This document shows, one piece after another, positions 10,301 to 18,400 of a DNA stretch of 64,000 nucleotides. Position numbers and translations under genes: made by a program. Source of the stretch: an uncultured Clostridia bacterium (GTDB lineage: Bacteria > Bacillota > Clostridia > Oscillospirales > Acutalibacteraceae). The notes below the pieces were generated by a model, which was not told the DNA's origin, ran no database searches, and worked only from the letters and a program-made list of their open reading frames with translations. How positions within the stretch are numbered: the stretch's first letter is position 1; each line of letters opens with the position of its first letter. Location: positions 28,033 to 92,032 of the forward strand of contig CANQPS010000012.1 of the NCBI GenBank assembly GCA_947625785.1, read 5' to 3'.

Positions 10301-10478
10301 CAGAGTAAGAAGTGCGTCCAAGAATGTTAATGAACATGATACGCAGTTGAGTTATATTGTACAAACTATTGAAACAATTAAAACCGCCAATGACGGAGAA
10401 TCATGTTTCAGAAACCCAAGGATAATTTTTAAAGATCCGCTTAAATCAGTTTACCCGGATCCTACGGAGTGGAGGTGA
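7314..10478 (+). CDS. EssC/EccCa-type FtsK-SpoIIIE motor ATPase, N-terminal half
   Basis: A 1054-residue protein. The first 115 residues look like a ubiquitin-like YukD/EsaB-type domain (LLLTVLFKQDQYQMSLLM, then a late strand LGIVTTSCLIIPS) in place of the FHA domains of classical EssC. Two membrane helices lie around residues 155-205. A long alpha/beta region (about 210-620) corresponds to the DUF/degenerate ATPase part. The FtsK/SpoIIIE ATPase domain has Walker A GTTGSGKSE near residue 705 and Walker B LVLVVDEFTEL near residue 850. Type VII motors bind WXG100 substrates and drive export at the membrane. It lacks the two further ATPase domains, which are supplied by the next gene. Confidence 0.85.
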   Translation: MKNNELLLTVLFKQDQYQMSLLMNKDITLRAMLEALYYGLKNHDSTHFDMFKSYAKKYKELVVQYRARDELNFISVKDSIDMKLFELGIVTTSCLIIPSDSKVKLTPLFNNYDMPALLDKSKLEYNISTRRIAVAEPSVIDIIPPGELPGKQKRKYLDIIIPTVISMGTLFAARSLLALFRDDPSGFSMLAMMMTTSVSTMVTQTYNYVKQGKDNEKSIEEWKSNYEKYLTRIWDRIQDWQKSDINYLRTTYPDIDELFINTAELNRAIFARSQNDSDFMKISLGKSKQVEPMFEIKNEKKDQIFYDIGYIIHKDDEDCRIEIILPKTKKKKGSTATAKPTDGLLVDLAYNLSTKTFRYLNAEKEGELPPLILDLKNCGALGIIEKQFRYSENFIEHIVFELAYYHTPEDLQFVFFFNKEDNEIARINHIQNYKNLPHTNELFEDASQFVFDKDSAAVAFGKLQAIMSERTKESEEDEENKGKAEQFTQIVCIVFDDYDIKETGFSKYLPKPPVEGEPYVNQNGLTFIFVSRDVAKLPRYCGHIIEVTDDTESHAKVSDRYNVLSRETLNSLSKSGTRREGKTSNIENLIDYKKFRNELIFYDKSKAEGVRIQTAYKDSFRRLSAIYYRRIAENGNVPSMVTLFELYNYTPDMIMQNIIREKILDNWSNSDVTRNLSVPIGKNEHGIVSLDLYEKADGPHMLVAGTTGSGKSETIITYLIGLCMKYSPTYLNLMLVDMKGGGFSNRLRTLPHCVGVVDDTAGESEGISAVYMLRRFLEVLNAEIKKRKILLNDFGVDNVDAYIRAERVITQILNGDTNPDLLKALNKGQIKKLQFFKETGTKPDTLSHLVLVVDEFTELKRFSSESDDIDFIAEITTIARVGRTLGFHIILVSQNIEGAITEDIRINSKSRICLKVATRTASKEMLDGRPDAASPTMPGNGRAYLLVGTGTKFMYFQSAYTGANKDEKIEPIVTVTKVNPCGNHERDYYISTRNNDRVRSASKNVNEHDTQLSYIVQTIETIKTANDGESCFRNPRIIFKDPLKSVYPDPTEWR

Positions 10479-10486
10479 ATGGTAGA

Positions 10487-12181
10487 ATGATAAAAAAAGA
10501 GATGCTATGTGTTCTCGGTCGTCAAGATATACCTGTTATACAAGAGCAGCCCGATTTTATTGCAGACCTTTTGCAGACAAACATTTTGATGTTTGGTTCT
10601 GCAATGAGTGGAAAAACAAATTTGCTTAAACTACTGATCACTATTTTGCATAAGCAGTACAGAGAGACGGACGAACAGATTTTTATTCTAGATTTTGGAG
10701 GAGCTTTGTCTGAATTTGAAAGTCTTCCCCTTGTAGCTGCCTATTTTGATAATGCAAACGAAGAGTATGTAAAAAGAGTCTTTAAACTGGTTGAGGATCA
10801 ACTCAAGGAAAATATAACAGCACTGAAAGGAAAAAATTATATTTCTGTCAACGATAATCAGCCAATACATACAACATTGTTGATTGATAATGTTAATGCC
10901 TTTTTGGATGAACCGAGATATTCAATGTATCAGGAAAAGCTTGCAAAGCTATGTCGTGATGGTCTATCAAAAGGTATCACAATAGTAATGACAGCAAGTT
11001 CCACCAAAGGACTTGGATCATATATGAATAGCTTCAAACAAAAAATTGCTCTTGAAATGCCTGCGGATAGCTATACCGATATTTTCAGCAATAAGGTAAT
11101 ACCGGTAGGAAATAATCCGGGACATGGGTATGCTAATGTTACTGTTGTTCCTAAAAACATAAAATCAACATTTCCACTGCAAAGTGCTTATGAGCTTCAG
11201 CTGAATATTGCGGATAATATTACAGAACCTAAATTCTATAAAAACGCCCACAGAGTATTTGAAAACAGAAGTGTAAAAAAGTACAAACGATTTCCTGAAA
11301 CACTTACCGAGATTGAATTCAACAGGTTTGTTGAAGGTATCACATTGACTGATGACAAGTCATATGTTGGTCTGGATTATACTGATTGCAAACCCTATGA
11401 AGTTGATTTTGATTCAACCAAAGTAATTGCAATCTATGGTAAAAAGGAATTTGGTAAAACAAATCTATTGAGAAGACTGGTAAAACCGCTTGTATCCTCT
11501 GAAAAATATCATTTTGTGTTCTTTGATGACGGAAGAGAACAACTAAAAAACATATCCGAAGTTTTACCAAAGAACGGAAGAAATGTATATATTCAAGGAT
11601 ATGCCGAAGGTGTGCTAAAAACAAAAACAGGAGCAGAAAATATAGTAAAGCTTTCTCCAATTCAGCTTTTTGTTAAACATATCCATGAGTATTATATGGA
11701 TCTTTCAGGAATTAGAAGAATGAGTAATCTTGTTTTGAACGATATCTTTGGCACAGGCGTTGTTATAGGTTCATATGCGAGTGAAAGTGTACGGACAAAT
11801 ACAGTATTTGTTTTACAAAGTAAATTTCTATATGTTAACTCCCCTGCTGCTAAAATTTTCATGGAGATTATTTTACCTTCCCTCGCAGCCAGAGCTGAGG
11901 AAAACAATTGGATATTTATTTTCTCTGATGTTAAAAGCATAAGCGACAGTGATAACAGAGATAATTTTAATTCTTGTATTGAAACAGCATTCTTACTTGA
12001 CAGTATTGCAGAATTTGTTTCAGAGAGAGGTCAAAAGTCGATATTCGGCAATATGGATGTCAAGAGCCTTAAAGAAGAATATGCAAGGTGTGAAATTGGT
12101 GATGGATACGCTTATTCGATTGAAAAAGATGATTTGAAAAAAATAAAGTTTATTAAAGATGAGGTGGGATATTATGGCTGA
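10487..12181 (+). CDS. EssC/EccCb-type FtsK-SpoIIIE ATPase, C-terminal half
   Basis: Starts at ATG 10487, 9 bases after the stop of the first motor gene; GGAGG is at 10471-10475. The 564-residue product has no membrane helix. It contains two P-loops: GSAMSGKTN near residue 37 and GKKEFGKTN near residue 318. Each is followed by strand patterns of FtsK-like domains (TLLIDNVNAF as a Walker B-like strand in the first). Together with the upstream gene this reproduces the full motor as two chains, as in the mycobacterial EccCa/EccCb pair. The last ATPase domain of such motors binds the WXG100 export signal. A WXG100 gene overlaps its stop codon. Confidence 0.8.
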   Translation: MIKKEMLCVLGRQDIPVIQEQPDFIADLLQTNILMFGSAMSGKTNLLKLLITILHKQYRETDEQIFILDFGGALSEFESLPLVAAYFDNANEEYVKRVFKLVEDQLKENITALKGKNYISVNDNQPIHTTLLIDNVNAFLDEPRYSMYQEKLAKLCRDGLSKGITIVMTASSTKGLGSYMNSFKQKIALEMPADSYTDIFSNKVIPVGNNPGHGYANVTVVPKNIKSTFPLQSAYELQLNIADNITEPKFYKNAHRVFENRSVKKYKRFPETLTEIEFNRFVEGITLTDDKSYVGLDYTDCKPYEVDFDSTKVIAIYGKKEFGKTNLLRRLVKPLVSSEKYHFVFFDDGREQLKNISEVLPKNGRNVYIQGYAEGVLKTKTGAENIVKLSPIQLFVKHIHEYYMDLSGIRRMSNLVLNDIFGTGVVIGSYASESVRTNTVFVLQSKFLYVNSPAAKIFMEIILPSLAARAEENNWIFIFSDVKSISDSDNRDNFNSCIETAFLLDSIAEFVSERGQKSIFGNMDVKSLKEEYARCEIGDGYAYSIEKDDLKKIKFIKDEVGYYG

Positions 12182-12572
12182 ATCAAAATTTGTCAGGGCT
12201 GACATAGGAAAACTTGAAAGCTTTGTATCAGAAAGTGCCGAGGCAATCAGAGAGTTTGGAGCAATCAGAAACGAATTTGATCGAATAAACAAGACTCTTC
12301 TTTCTCAATGGGAAGGAAGCGGAAAAAATGCTTACAAAGAAATTTCTGATCATATTACAGAAAAGATAGGCAGTATAAAAGATATTCTTGATGTAATCAA
12401 CGATAAGGTTCTAAAGGATGTAATCGAGCAATATCATTCCATCGATAAAGAGTTAGCTGAGTATAACAGACATGCAGGAGATCCTGATGAACAAGGTGCA
12501 GCGGTAAGTGCTGTATCTAATTCCACATCAACGGCTGTAAACACTATTAACAGTGCAGTTGGAAGCAACTGA
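12174..12572 (+). CDS. WXG100-family protein with canonical-type WEG turn
   Basis: A 132-residue protein. ATG 12174 overlaps the motor gene stop by 8 bases and has GAGGTGG upstream; an alternative start at 12159 is less well placed. Helix one runs to the turn LLSQWEGSGKNAYKEI, a clear Trp-x-Gly motif, and is followed by a long second helix. A Ser/Thr/Asn-rich tail (about 30 residues) ends the protein. This is the most typical WXG100 member in the window, and its coupling to the motor suggests it is the main substrate or an export co-factor. Confidence 0.85.
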   Translation: MAESKFVRADIGKLESFVSESAEAIREFGAIRNEFDRINKTLLSQWEGSGKNAYKEISDHITEKIGSIKDILDVINDKVLKDVIEQYHSIDKELAEYNRHAGDPDEQGAAVSAVSNSTSTAVNTINSAVGSN

Positions 12573-12602
12573 TTGGAAATACTGGTTTAAAGGAGGATAA
12601 AA

Positions 12603-12752
12603 ATGGAAAAGAGAGGAACTGGAATATTCGGTCAAATGAAAAGTGAGGATACAAGTCGAAGTTTTGACTATATTACCCCTGTCGATGAATCAGATCAGAA
12701 TACAATTTATAAGCTATTATTTGAAGAGTACGATGAGGAGAATAAGTCATGA
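12603..12752 (+). CDS. 49-residue microprotein of the T7SS operon
   Basis: A small gene with a perfect ribosome site (AAGGAGG at 12590-12596, 6 bases before the ATG). Its stop overlaps the kinase start as ATGA (12749-12752). The product starts MEKRGTGIFGQMKSED and ends with an acidic helix, EEYDEENKS. There is no signal, membrane segment or Cys. The strong initiation site and coupling to the kinase argue it is real. Possible roles are kinase regulator, kinase substrate, or chaperone for a WXG100 protein; none is shown by the sequence. Confidence 0.75.
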   Translation: MEKRGTGIFGQMKSEDTSRSFDYITPVDESDQNTIYKLLFEEYDEENKS

Positions 12753-14680
12753 GCCATACAATAAAAGGCACGGAGTTTTATTACAGAATAGACACGGAAT
12801 ACGGAATCAATTGTGATGGTTTTATTGCTGAAGGAACAGAAAGCATTGTTTTCAAAGGAATAAAGTACGGTAATGATTTAAGGTATTCATGTGCCTTAAA
12901 ATTTAAGCCTAAATCCAGACTCCGTGATTTTATGAACAGAGAATATAAGATTCTTGAATCAATGCAGACATGTAGATCCGTTGTTCGTGTTCTGGATGTA
13001 ATAGAAAATTTGGGCGATTTTTCAATACCATATGGAGATGGAGAAATATCTGCCCGTAATTGCTTTTGTGTTGTTGAAGAGTATATAGACGGAGATTCAT
13101 TGCAGGATTATTGTATCAAACAATGGTTTCAATATGATGCTCTTGCACACAAATGGACACGAAATTCTACTGAATACACTTATAGAGAAATCGTAAAATA
13201 TCAGAATCAGATTGTTCAATTTATGATCAATTTGTGCGAGATAATGAAGTTTGTTTCAAATGTAAATACTGATAACGGCAAAACAGAATCAAATAAACCA
13301 ATTATATTACACTGTGATATCAAACCCGAAAACATTATGGTTACAAAACACGGTAAAGAACTTGTTCTTATTGACTTTGGTCGATCACGGGAACTAATGG
13401 ACAGCCGTATATATCAGCATTATAGTGATACGGAAAACAAATCATTTACCGCAGACTATGGTCAAAGTCAGTGGCAGGATGTTGGAAAGGATAATTTCTA
13501 TGCTTATGGTACAGTAGGATATTCTGCACCTGAATGTTATGCTGAACAAATCAAACAATTCACATCATCAAAGTCCGGATTTCCGTTTCAAAGACAAAAA
13601 AGTGCACTAACTCACGGTCAGGTTTCTATAGAAAGCGATATATTTGGATTTGGCACTACATTTTGGGAATGTTTGTCCATTTATGAGATTTGTATGGGGA
13701 TACTTGAAAAAGCATCTGATACAAGCAGCCCAAGTTTTTTCAATAAAGCTATTATGGCACAATATGAATCCGAGGTACGCAGCGGAAATGTTGATAAGTA
13801 TTGCGATCGTGATTTTCGAAACATTGATATTGCTTATCATGAATCACTGGAAGCAATATTAAAAAAGTGTACGCATGCGAGAAAGCCGGGATTTCAGAAT
13901 CCTTCCCAGTCATCGGAAGAGTATTATCATAATTTCCAGTCCCTCCAGGATGATATAGAAAGAGCACGGGATACCATACCATCTTTGGATAGAAAGTCGG
14001 ATCCACTTGTGCGTCAGATGGTAGGTGTTTCAGGGTTTTGCAGTTCATTAACAATCTGCTTTTTTGTACTCTTCCTGATAATGACATTTTTTTCTAACCG
14101 CTTATCTTGGGATAAGTGGAATAACCTAAAATCAGGATATACCGACAATCAAAAGCCAATGATGCGTGACATATCAAATGAGATGTTAAGTGTTCCGTTT
14201 CAACACGATCGATACGAAAACCTTGATGAAATAATTCGATTTATGTACAGCGGAGATCCGAACGATAATGTAATAGATCAAGATGAAGCTGAGATAATTA
14301 CTGGTCTGTTAAGTAACCATGTTCCCGATCAGTCTCGTTGGAGCGAATATATTGACATTATTATGCAGAATCCTAAAACGGATAATATTGACGGTATAGC
14401 TAAAAGTATTTATCGTTTGAATCTTTCCGATGGATATGATTGTGATGGATATGAATTAGCAACTGCAATTGTTCAGGTAAATGATGCAGACGATATGGAA
14501 CTTGATAAACTGATTCCGGCATACAATACAGCTATGAAATATAAAAATCTAAGTGAATATAAAGATTCGGTATCAAAATTAGCTGCAAAGCTTATGACGG
14601 GAAAAAAAGTTGATAATATTGCATCGAATCTTGGGAAAAATCGTGAAGACATACGTAACGAATTGAAAGAACTGACATAG
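12749..14680 (+). CDS. Membrane-anchored Ser/Thr protein kinase with EssB-like topology
   Basis: A 643-residue protein. Residues about 25-400 form a Hanks-type kinase: a Lys in CALKFK near residue 51, catalytic loop LHCDIKPENIM with Asp near 190, IDFG near 209 and GTVGYSAPE, so the catalytic residues look intact. A single membrane helix (TICFFVLFLIMTFF) lies near residues 431-448. About 190 residues of helical sequence on the outer side follow. Kinase-fold + one helix + external helical domain is the plan of EssB/YukC, the type VII core subunit, but EssB is a pseudokinase. No PASTA repeats are present. It may combine the structural role of EssB with real phosphorylation. Confidence 0.85.
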   Translation: MSHTIKGTEFYYRIDTEYGINCDGFIAEGTESIVFKGIKYGNDLRYSCALKFKPKSRLRDFMNREYKILESMQTCRSVVRVLDVIENLGDFSIPYGDGEISARNCFCVVEEYIDGDSLQDYCIKQWFQYDALAHKWTRNSTEYTYREIVKYQNQIVQFMINLCEIMKFVSNVNTDNGKTESNKPIILHCDIKPENIMVTKHGKELVLIDFGRSRELMDSRIYQHYSDTENKSFTADYGQSQWQDVGKDNFYAYGTVGYSAPECYAEQIKQFTSSKSGFPFQRQKSALTHGQVSIESDIFGFGTTFWECLSIYEICMGILEKASDTSSPSFFNKAIMAQYESEVRSGNVDKYCDRDFRNIDIAYHESLEAILKKCTHARKPGFQNPSQSSEEYYHNFQSLQDDIERARDTIPSLDRKSDPLVRQMVGVSGFCSSLTICFFVLFLIMTFFSNRLSWDKWNNLKSGYTDNQKPMMRDISNEMLSVPFQHDRYENLDEIIRFMYSGDPNDNVIDQDEAEIITGLLSNHVPDQSRWSEYIDIIMQNPKTDNIDGIAKSIYRLNLSDGYDCDGYELATAIVQVNDADDMELDKLIPAYNTAMKYKNLSEYKDSVSKLAAKLMTGKKVDNIASNLGKNREDIRNELKELT

Positions 14681-14694
14681 TTGGGGGTGATAAT

Positions 14695-15045
14695 ATGCCT
14701 ATACTTACAAACGAAGAAGAAAAAATGAAACAAACCAGAAAAAAGGAAATGAAAGATGCTGCTATGAAATTCAAAGACGACTATCTTTCTTCTTTGATTT
14801 TGGGTCTGAAAGTGGGTGGATTATCACTCGCAGGTGTTATTTTGCTATATCTGATTGCAAAATGGATATTCAGATGGGATCTCTTTTATGAAACAGATTT
14901 TAAATATGCTTCAATATTTCTCTTTATAACTTTTGTGTTTTTATTCATTGTGTTTCTGTGTATTGTAGTTGCCATTATCCTTTTTAACACAAAACACAAG
15001 CGTAATACAAAGTACTCAACTGTAAATGATACAAGAGGGGGATAA
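14695..15045 (+). CDS. Small two-helix membrane protein
   Basis: A 116-residue protein with a ribosome site of the GGGGGTG type just upstream and 14 bases after the kinase stop. A charged, Lys/Glu-rich N-terminal helix of about 40 residues is followed by two membrane helices (LSLAGVILLYLIAKWIF and FLFITFVFLFIVFLCIVVAIILF) and a short basic tail. I recognise no family. Its position among core T7SS genes suggests a small membrane subunit, perhaps in the place of EssA, but that is only a guess from size and neighbours. Confidence 0.65.
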   Translation: MPILTNEEEKMKQTRKKEMKDAAMKFKDDYLSSLILGLKVGGLSLAGVILLYLIAKWIFRWDLFYETDFKYASIFLFITFVFLFIVFLCIVVAIILFNTKHKRNTKYSTVNDTRGG

Positions 15046-15046
15046 A

Positions 15047-15433
15047 ATGAAAAAGAAAAAATTATTCCAAATCAACAGATTATCCGGACTAAGCTTTTTA
15101 ATTTCATCCCTTAGCCTGTTGGTAATCCCTTTCATAAATATAGGTAATGGACTTACAGCTTCTGCTTACATTGTTGCCGCTCTGTTTTGGATCGGATTAC
15201 TGTTAGGTTCCGGATTTCAGATTTTTCTATCTGTCAAGTGCAAAGGTGTGAAAAAAAAGAAGTGGAAGAATCAAAAACTATTTTACATCGTTTCAGCGGC
15301 AGCCCTTATTCTTTTGATAATCCTTGTTATTTTAAAAATAAACATTATGTTCCTAATAGCACTAATGTTGTTTATTTCTATTTTACCAATTGAAGCTGCC
15401 TCAGTAATTAAAAAGGAGATGTATCTGAAATGA
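15047..15433 (+). CDS. Small four-helix membrane protein
   Basis: The ATG at 15047 directly follows the previous stop and has AGAGGGGG upstream; the reading from 15026 begins inside the preceding gene. The product is 128 residues with four hydrophobic helices (around residues 15-37, 44-68, 82-101 and 102-122) and Lys-rich loops. Its stop overlaps the next start as ATGA, so it is coupled to the giant surface protein. It may be a membrane partner of that protein or of the secretion channel. No family is recognised. Confidence 0.65.
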   Translation: MKKKKLFQINRLSGLSFLISSLSLLVIPFINIGNGLTASAYIVAALFWIGLLLGSGFQIFLSVKCKGVKKKKWKNQKLFYIVSAAALILLIILVILKINIMFLIALMLFISILPIEAASVIKKEMYLK

Positions 15434-18400
15434 AATACAGAAAATTAAGGTTCCTTTCTGTTGTATGTGTGGCCTCTTTGCTTATACCACAGGGAGCTAT
15501 TGCCGCTTATTCAGCTGGTGACGGTGATCCGGATACGACATCAGGATATACGCAAACAGAACCCAAGCCCATTACAATCAATGACCTATCAATATCCGTT
15601 GAAGAAAAACAGTATGATGGCAATACGAACGCAAATGTGACTATTACTATAACTCCTGAAGATCCTGATTTGCTCAATGGTAAGGATGTGACGGTTCAAT
15701 GGACAACTGCCACATTTGATAACAAAAATACAGGCAAAAATAAGGTTGTTACGATATCAGGATTGTATCTTGACGGTGAAGACAAGGATGAGTTCAACCT
15801 TAATATTGACGGATATTTACAGGTTTCTACCGGTGTTATAACAGAGAGAGTAATCGAACTTATACCGAACGAAGATCAGCCTCACTATACGACCGATAAC
15901 TACCCTAAAATAGTTCCATTTACATATGATTCTAATATGATAATTGATAAAGGTGTTAAGGAAGAGATTCAAAAAAATAGTATTTATATAGTTTTTAATG
16001 GTAAGTATTATTATTCATTGACTAATGAGGAGGTAAATACGGAAAAGGTACTTACAAATAATACAAACTACAAAATTCAGATTTCAAGTAATTCAAAGTT
16101 AGATGTATTAGTACCGGATGCACCTGAATTAAATGATGCTGTTCTGACTCCTGCAAATGGTAATGTAAATATTTTGTTCTATGACGAACTTGGATTTATA
16201 GCAAATGGTAAGGTAAATGTTAAAGTTTCTGCTCAATCGAAATATAATGAATCATTAACTTATTATATTCAAAGCGATGAGAATGGTTATAAAGAAGAAA
16301 CTCTAAGCGATACAAGCTTTAGTTTAGATACATTCGGTGATAAAGATTATCGTAAAGTTGATATCAAATGTGCCGTTCAAGGAAAAGCCAATAGCGGGTA
16401 TTCTCTTCTTAAATACAGCTTTGACAATAAAAGTTCTGAAAATCTGATTATTGATAAAGAGGAACCTTCGGAGAAAAATGATAACAATTTAAAGCTGGCA
16501 GCCGACAATAAAAATCAACAAATATGTCTTAGCGGTACTGTATGTGATGAGGGGTCCGGAATTGCATCAATCAGCTATAACTGGGAGAGAGATAAAGAAA
16601 ATAGAGAGGGACAAATTTCTGATTTTAAAAAAGGAACAAAAGAGTTAAATATTAACAGTATTCCACTGTTTACTTATTCTGAACTTCCTGATGAAAAAGA
16701 GGTTACTATAACAATAACAGATCTTGCGGGCAATATAAAAAAGTTTACACTCAGTTGTGAAGATGTTGGTGTTGAATTTGCCAAACCGGTTATCAAGTCT
16801 ATCACTCTCAAAAACGGTGAAGAAACCGAGTTAGACAAATTTCTTAATATCCTTTCCTTTGGTATCTATTCAAAAAACAAGGATCTGACACTTGAGATAA
16901 AAGCTGCTCCTGCGGAATTTGACATTGAAAAGAAAAATGTTATAGTAAGTCTTTTATGTAAAAATGATGAAGGTAATACAGTTATTTTTAATAATCAGAC
17001 AAAAACTGCTGAGGAAGAAGTTGTTCTGACATTTACTATCGGAGATGAGGCAGTTGCTGATCAGCTTTCTGTAATGATCAAAAATGAATATGGAAGTGAA
17101 GAAATCACAACCCTAAGAGAAGCACTAAAATCAATACATTCAAATGGAGATAACCCCCAGTGGGGTGATAGTACTCCGGATACAGATAATTCTGATAAGT
17201 GGGTGTTCGATCATTCGAAACCTGAGTTAAAAATAGATCTTGATGAAGCTTATGATAATAGATATTATATTGACTCAACTACTGAAATTATAAATATAAC
17301 AGTGACTGATAATCTGAGCGGCATCAGAAATATCCATGTTTATAATCAAAGTACTCTTGATTATATAATTAGTGATGGAAATGGTAAAGAAGTACTATTA
17401 TCAGACGAAAACGGTATAAACTATACTGTTTCAAGCATTGATGAAAATAGTATAACTATTGTCGACACTGATGGAAATGAAGATAAAATTGCTCTGCAAA
17501 AGGTTGATAGTTCACCTGGTGAGAATGTAACGGAATACGAAATCAGTACAAGAAATAAGTATTTCATAACAAATTCAGAAAATTTTGTTTTGACTGGAAT
17601 TAGAACCAAAATCGAAGGATTTGATTTAATTGCAAAAGATGAAAGTGATGTAAAACATTATTATCCAATCAAGTCAAAAGGTATGGAAATTGATCCTGAT
17701 GAGGAGATCGTTTTCAAGGACGATACAACAGTGTTATTCAAAGTTCCGGTTGATAATCTTATTTCCGGAAATAACAATTTATTTGTCACAGCAGAAGACA
17801 ATGCAGGAAATACTGAAACTGTAGTTTTTGATGTTTATTTAGTTGAAGATACACCAGAAGGTGAATTATCACTTGTTGTTCCCAAAACAGCAAAGATTGA
17901 TGGTGAAGAATGGATACTTGAGAAAGAAATATTGGATTATATTGAAGAACAAAGTAACTTTGATAAACCAAAGGCATCTGTTAAATTATCATTAAAAAAT
18001 GATACGAATGGAATTAATTATATTGATGTTACTGTTAATGGTATTTCAGTCTATAATAAATCTAATACACATTTCAGCCATGATCTTTCTGATGATATTG
18101 AAAGTAATAACGGAATACTTATTATTGAATTGGATAATAACACTTTAAGCAAACTTATTAATACAAATGATTATAAAAACAATAATGTTATTCAATTACA
18201 TGCAACAATAAAAACAAGTATCTCTAACTCCTTGTCTCAGGAAATGGATAGTGAGGTTTATGTTGATAAGGAGAACCCTCAAATAGGCACTTTTAAAATC
18301 AGCAAGACAAATGATTCTATCCAAGATGTAATACATATTCTGACATTTGGCATATTCTGTAATAATGGAGTCAAGGTAAGCACAGATGTTACAGATGCAG

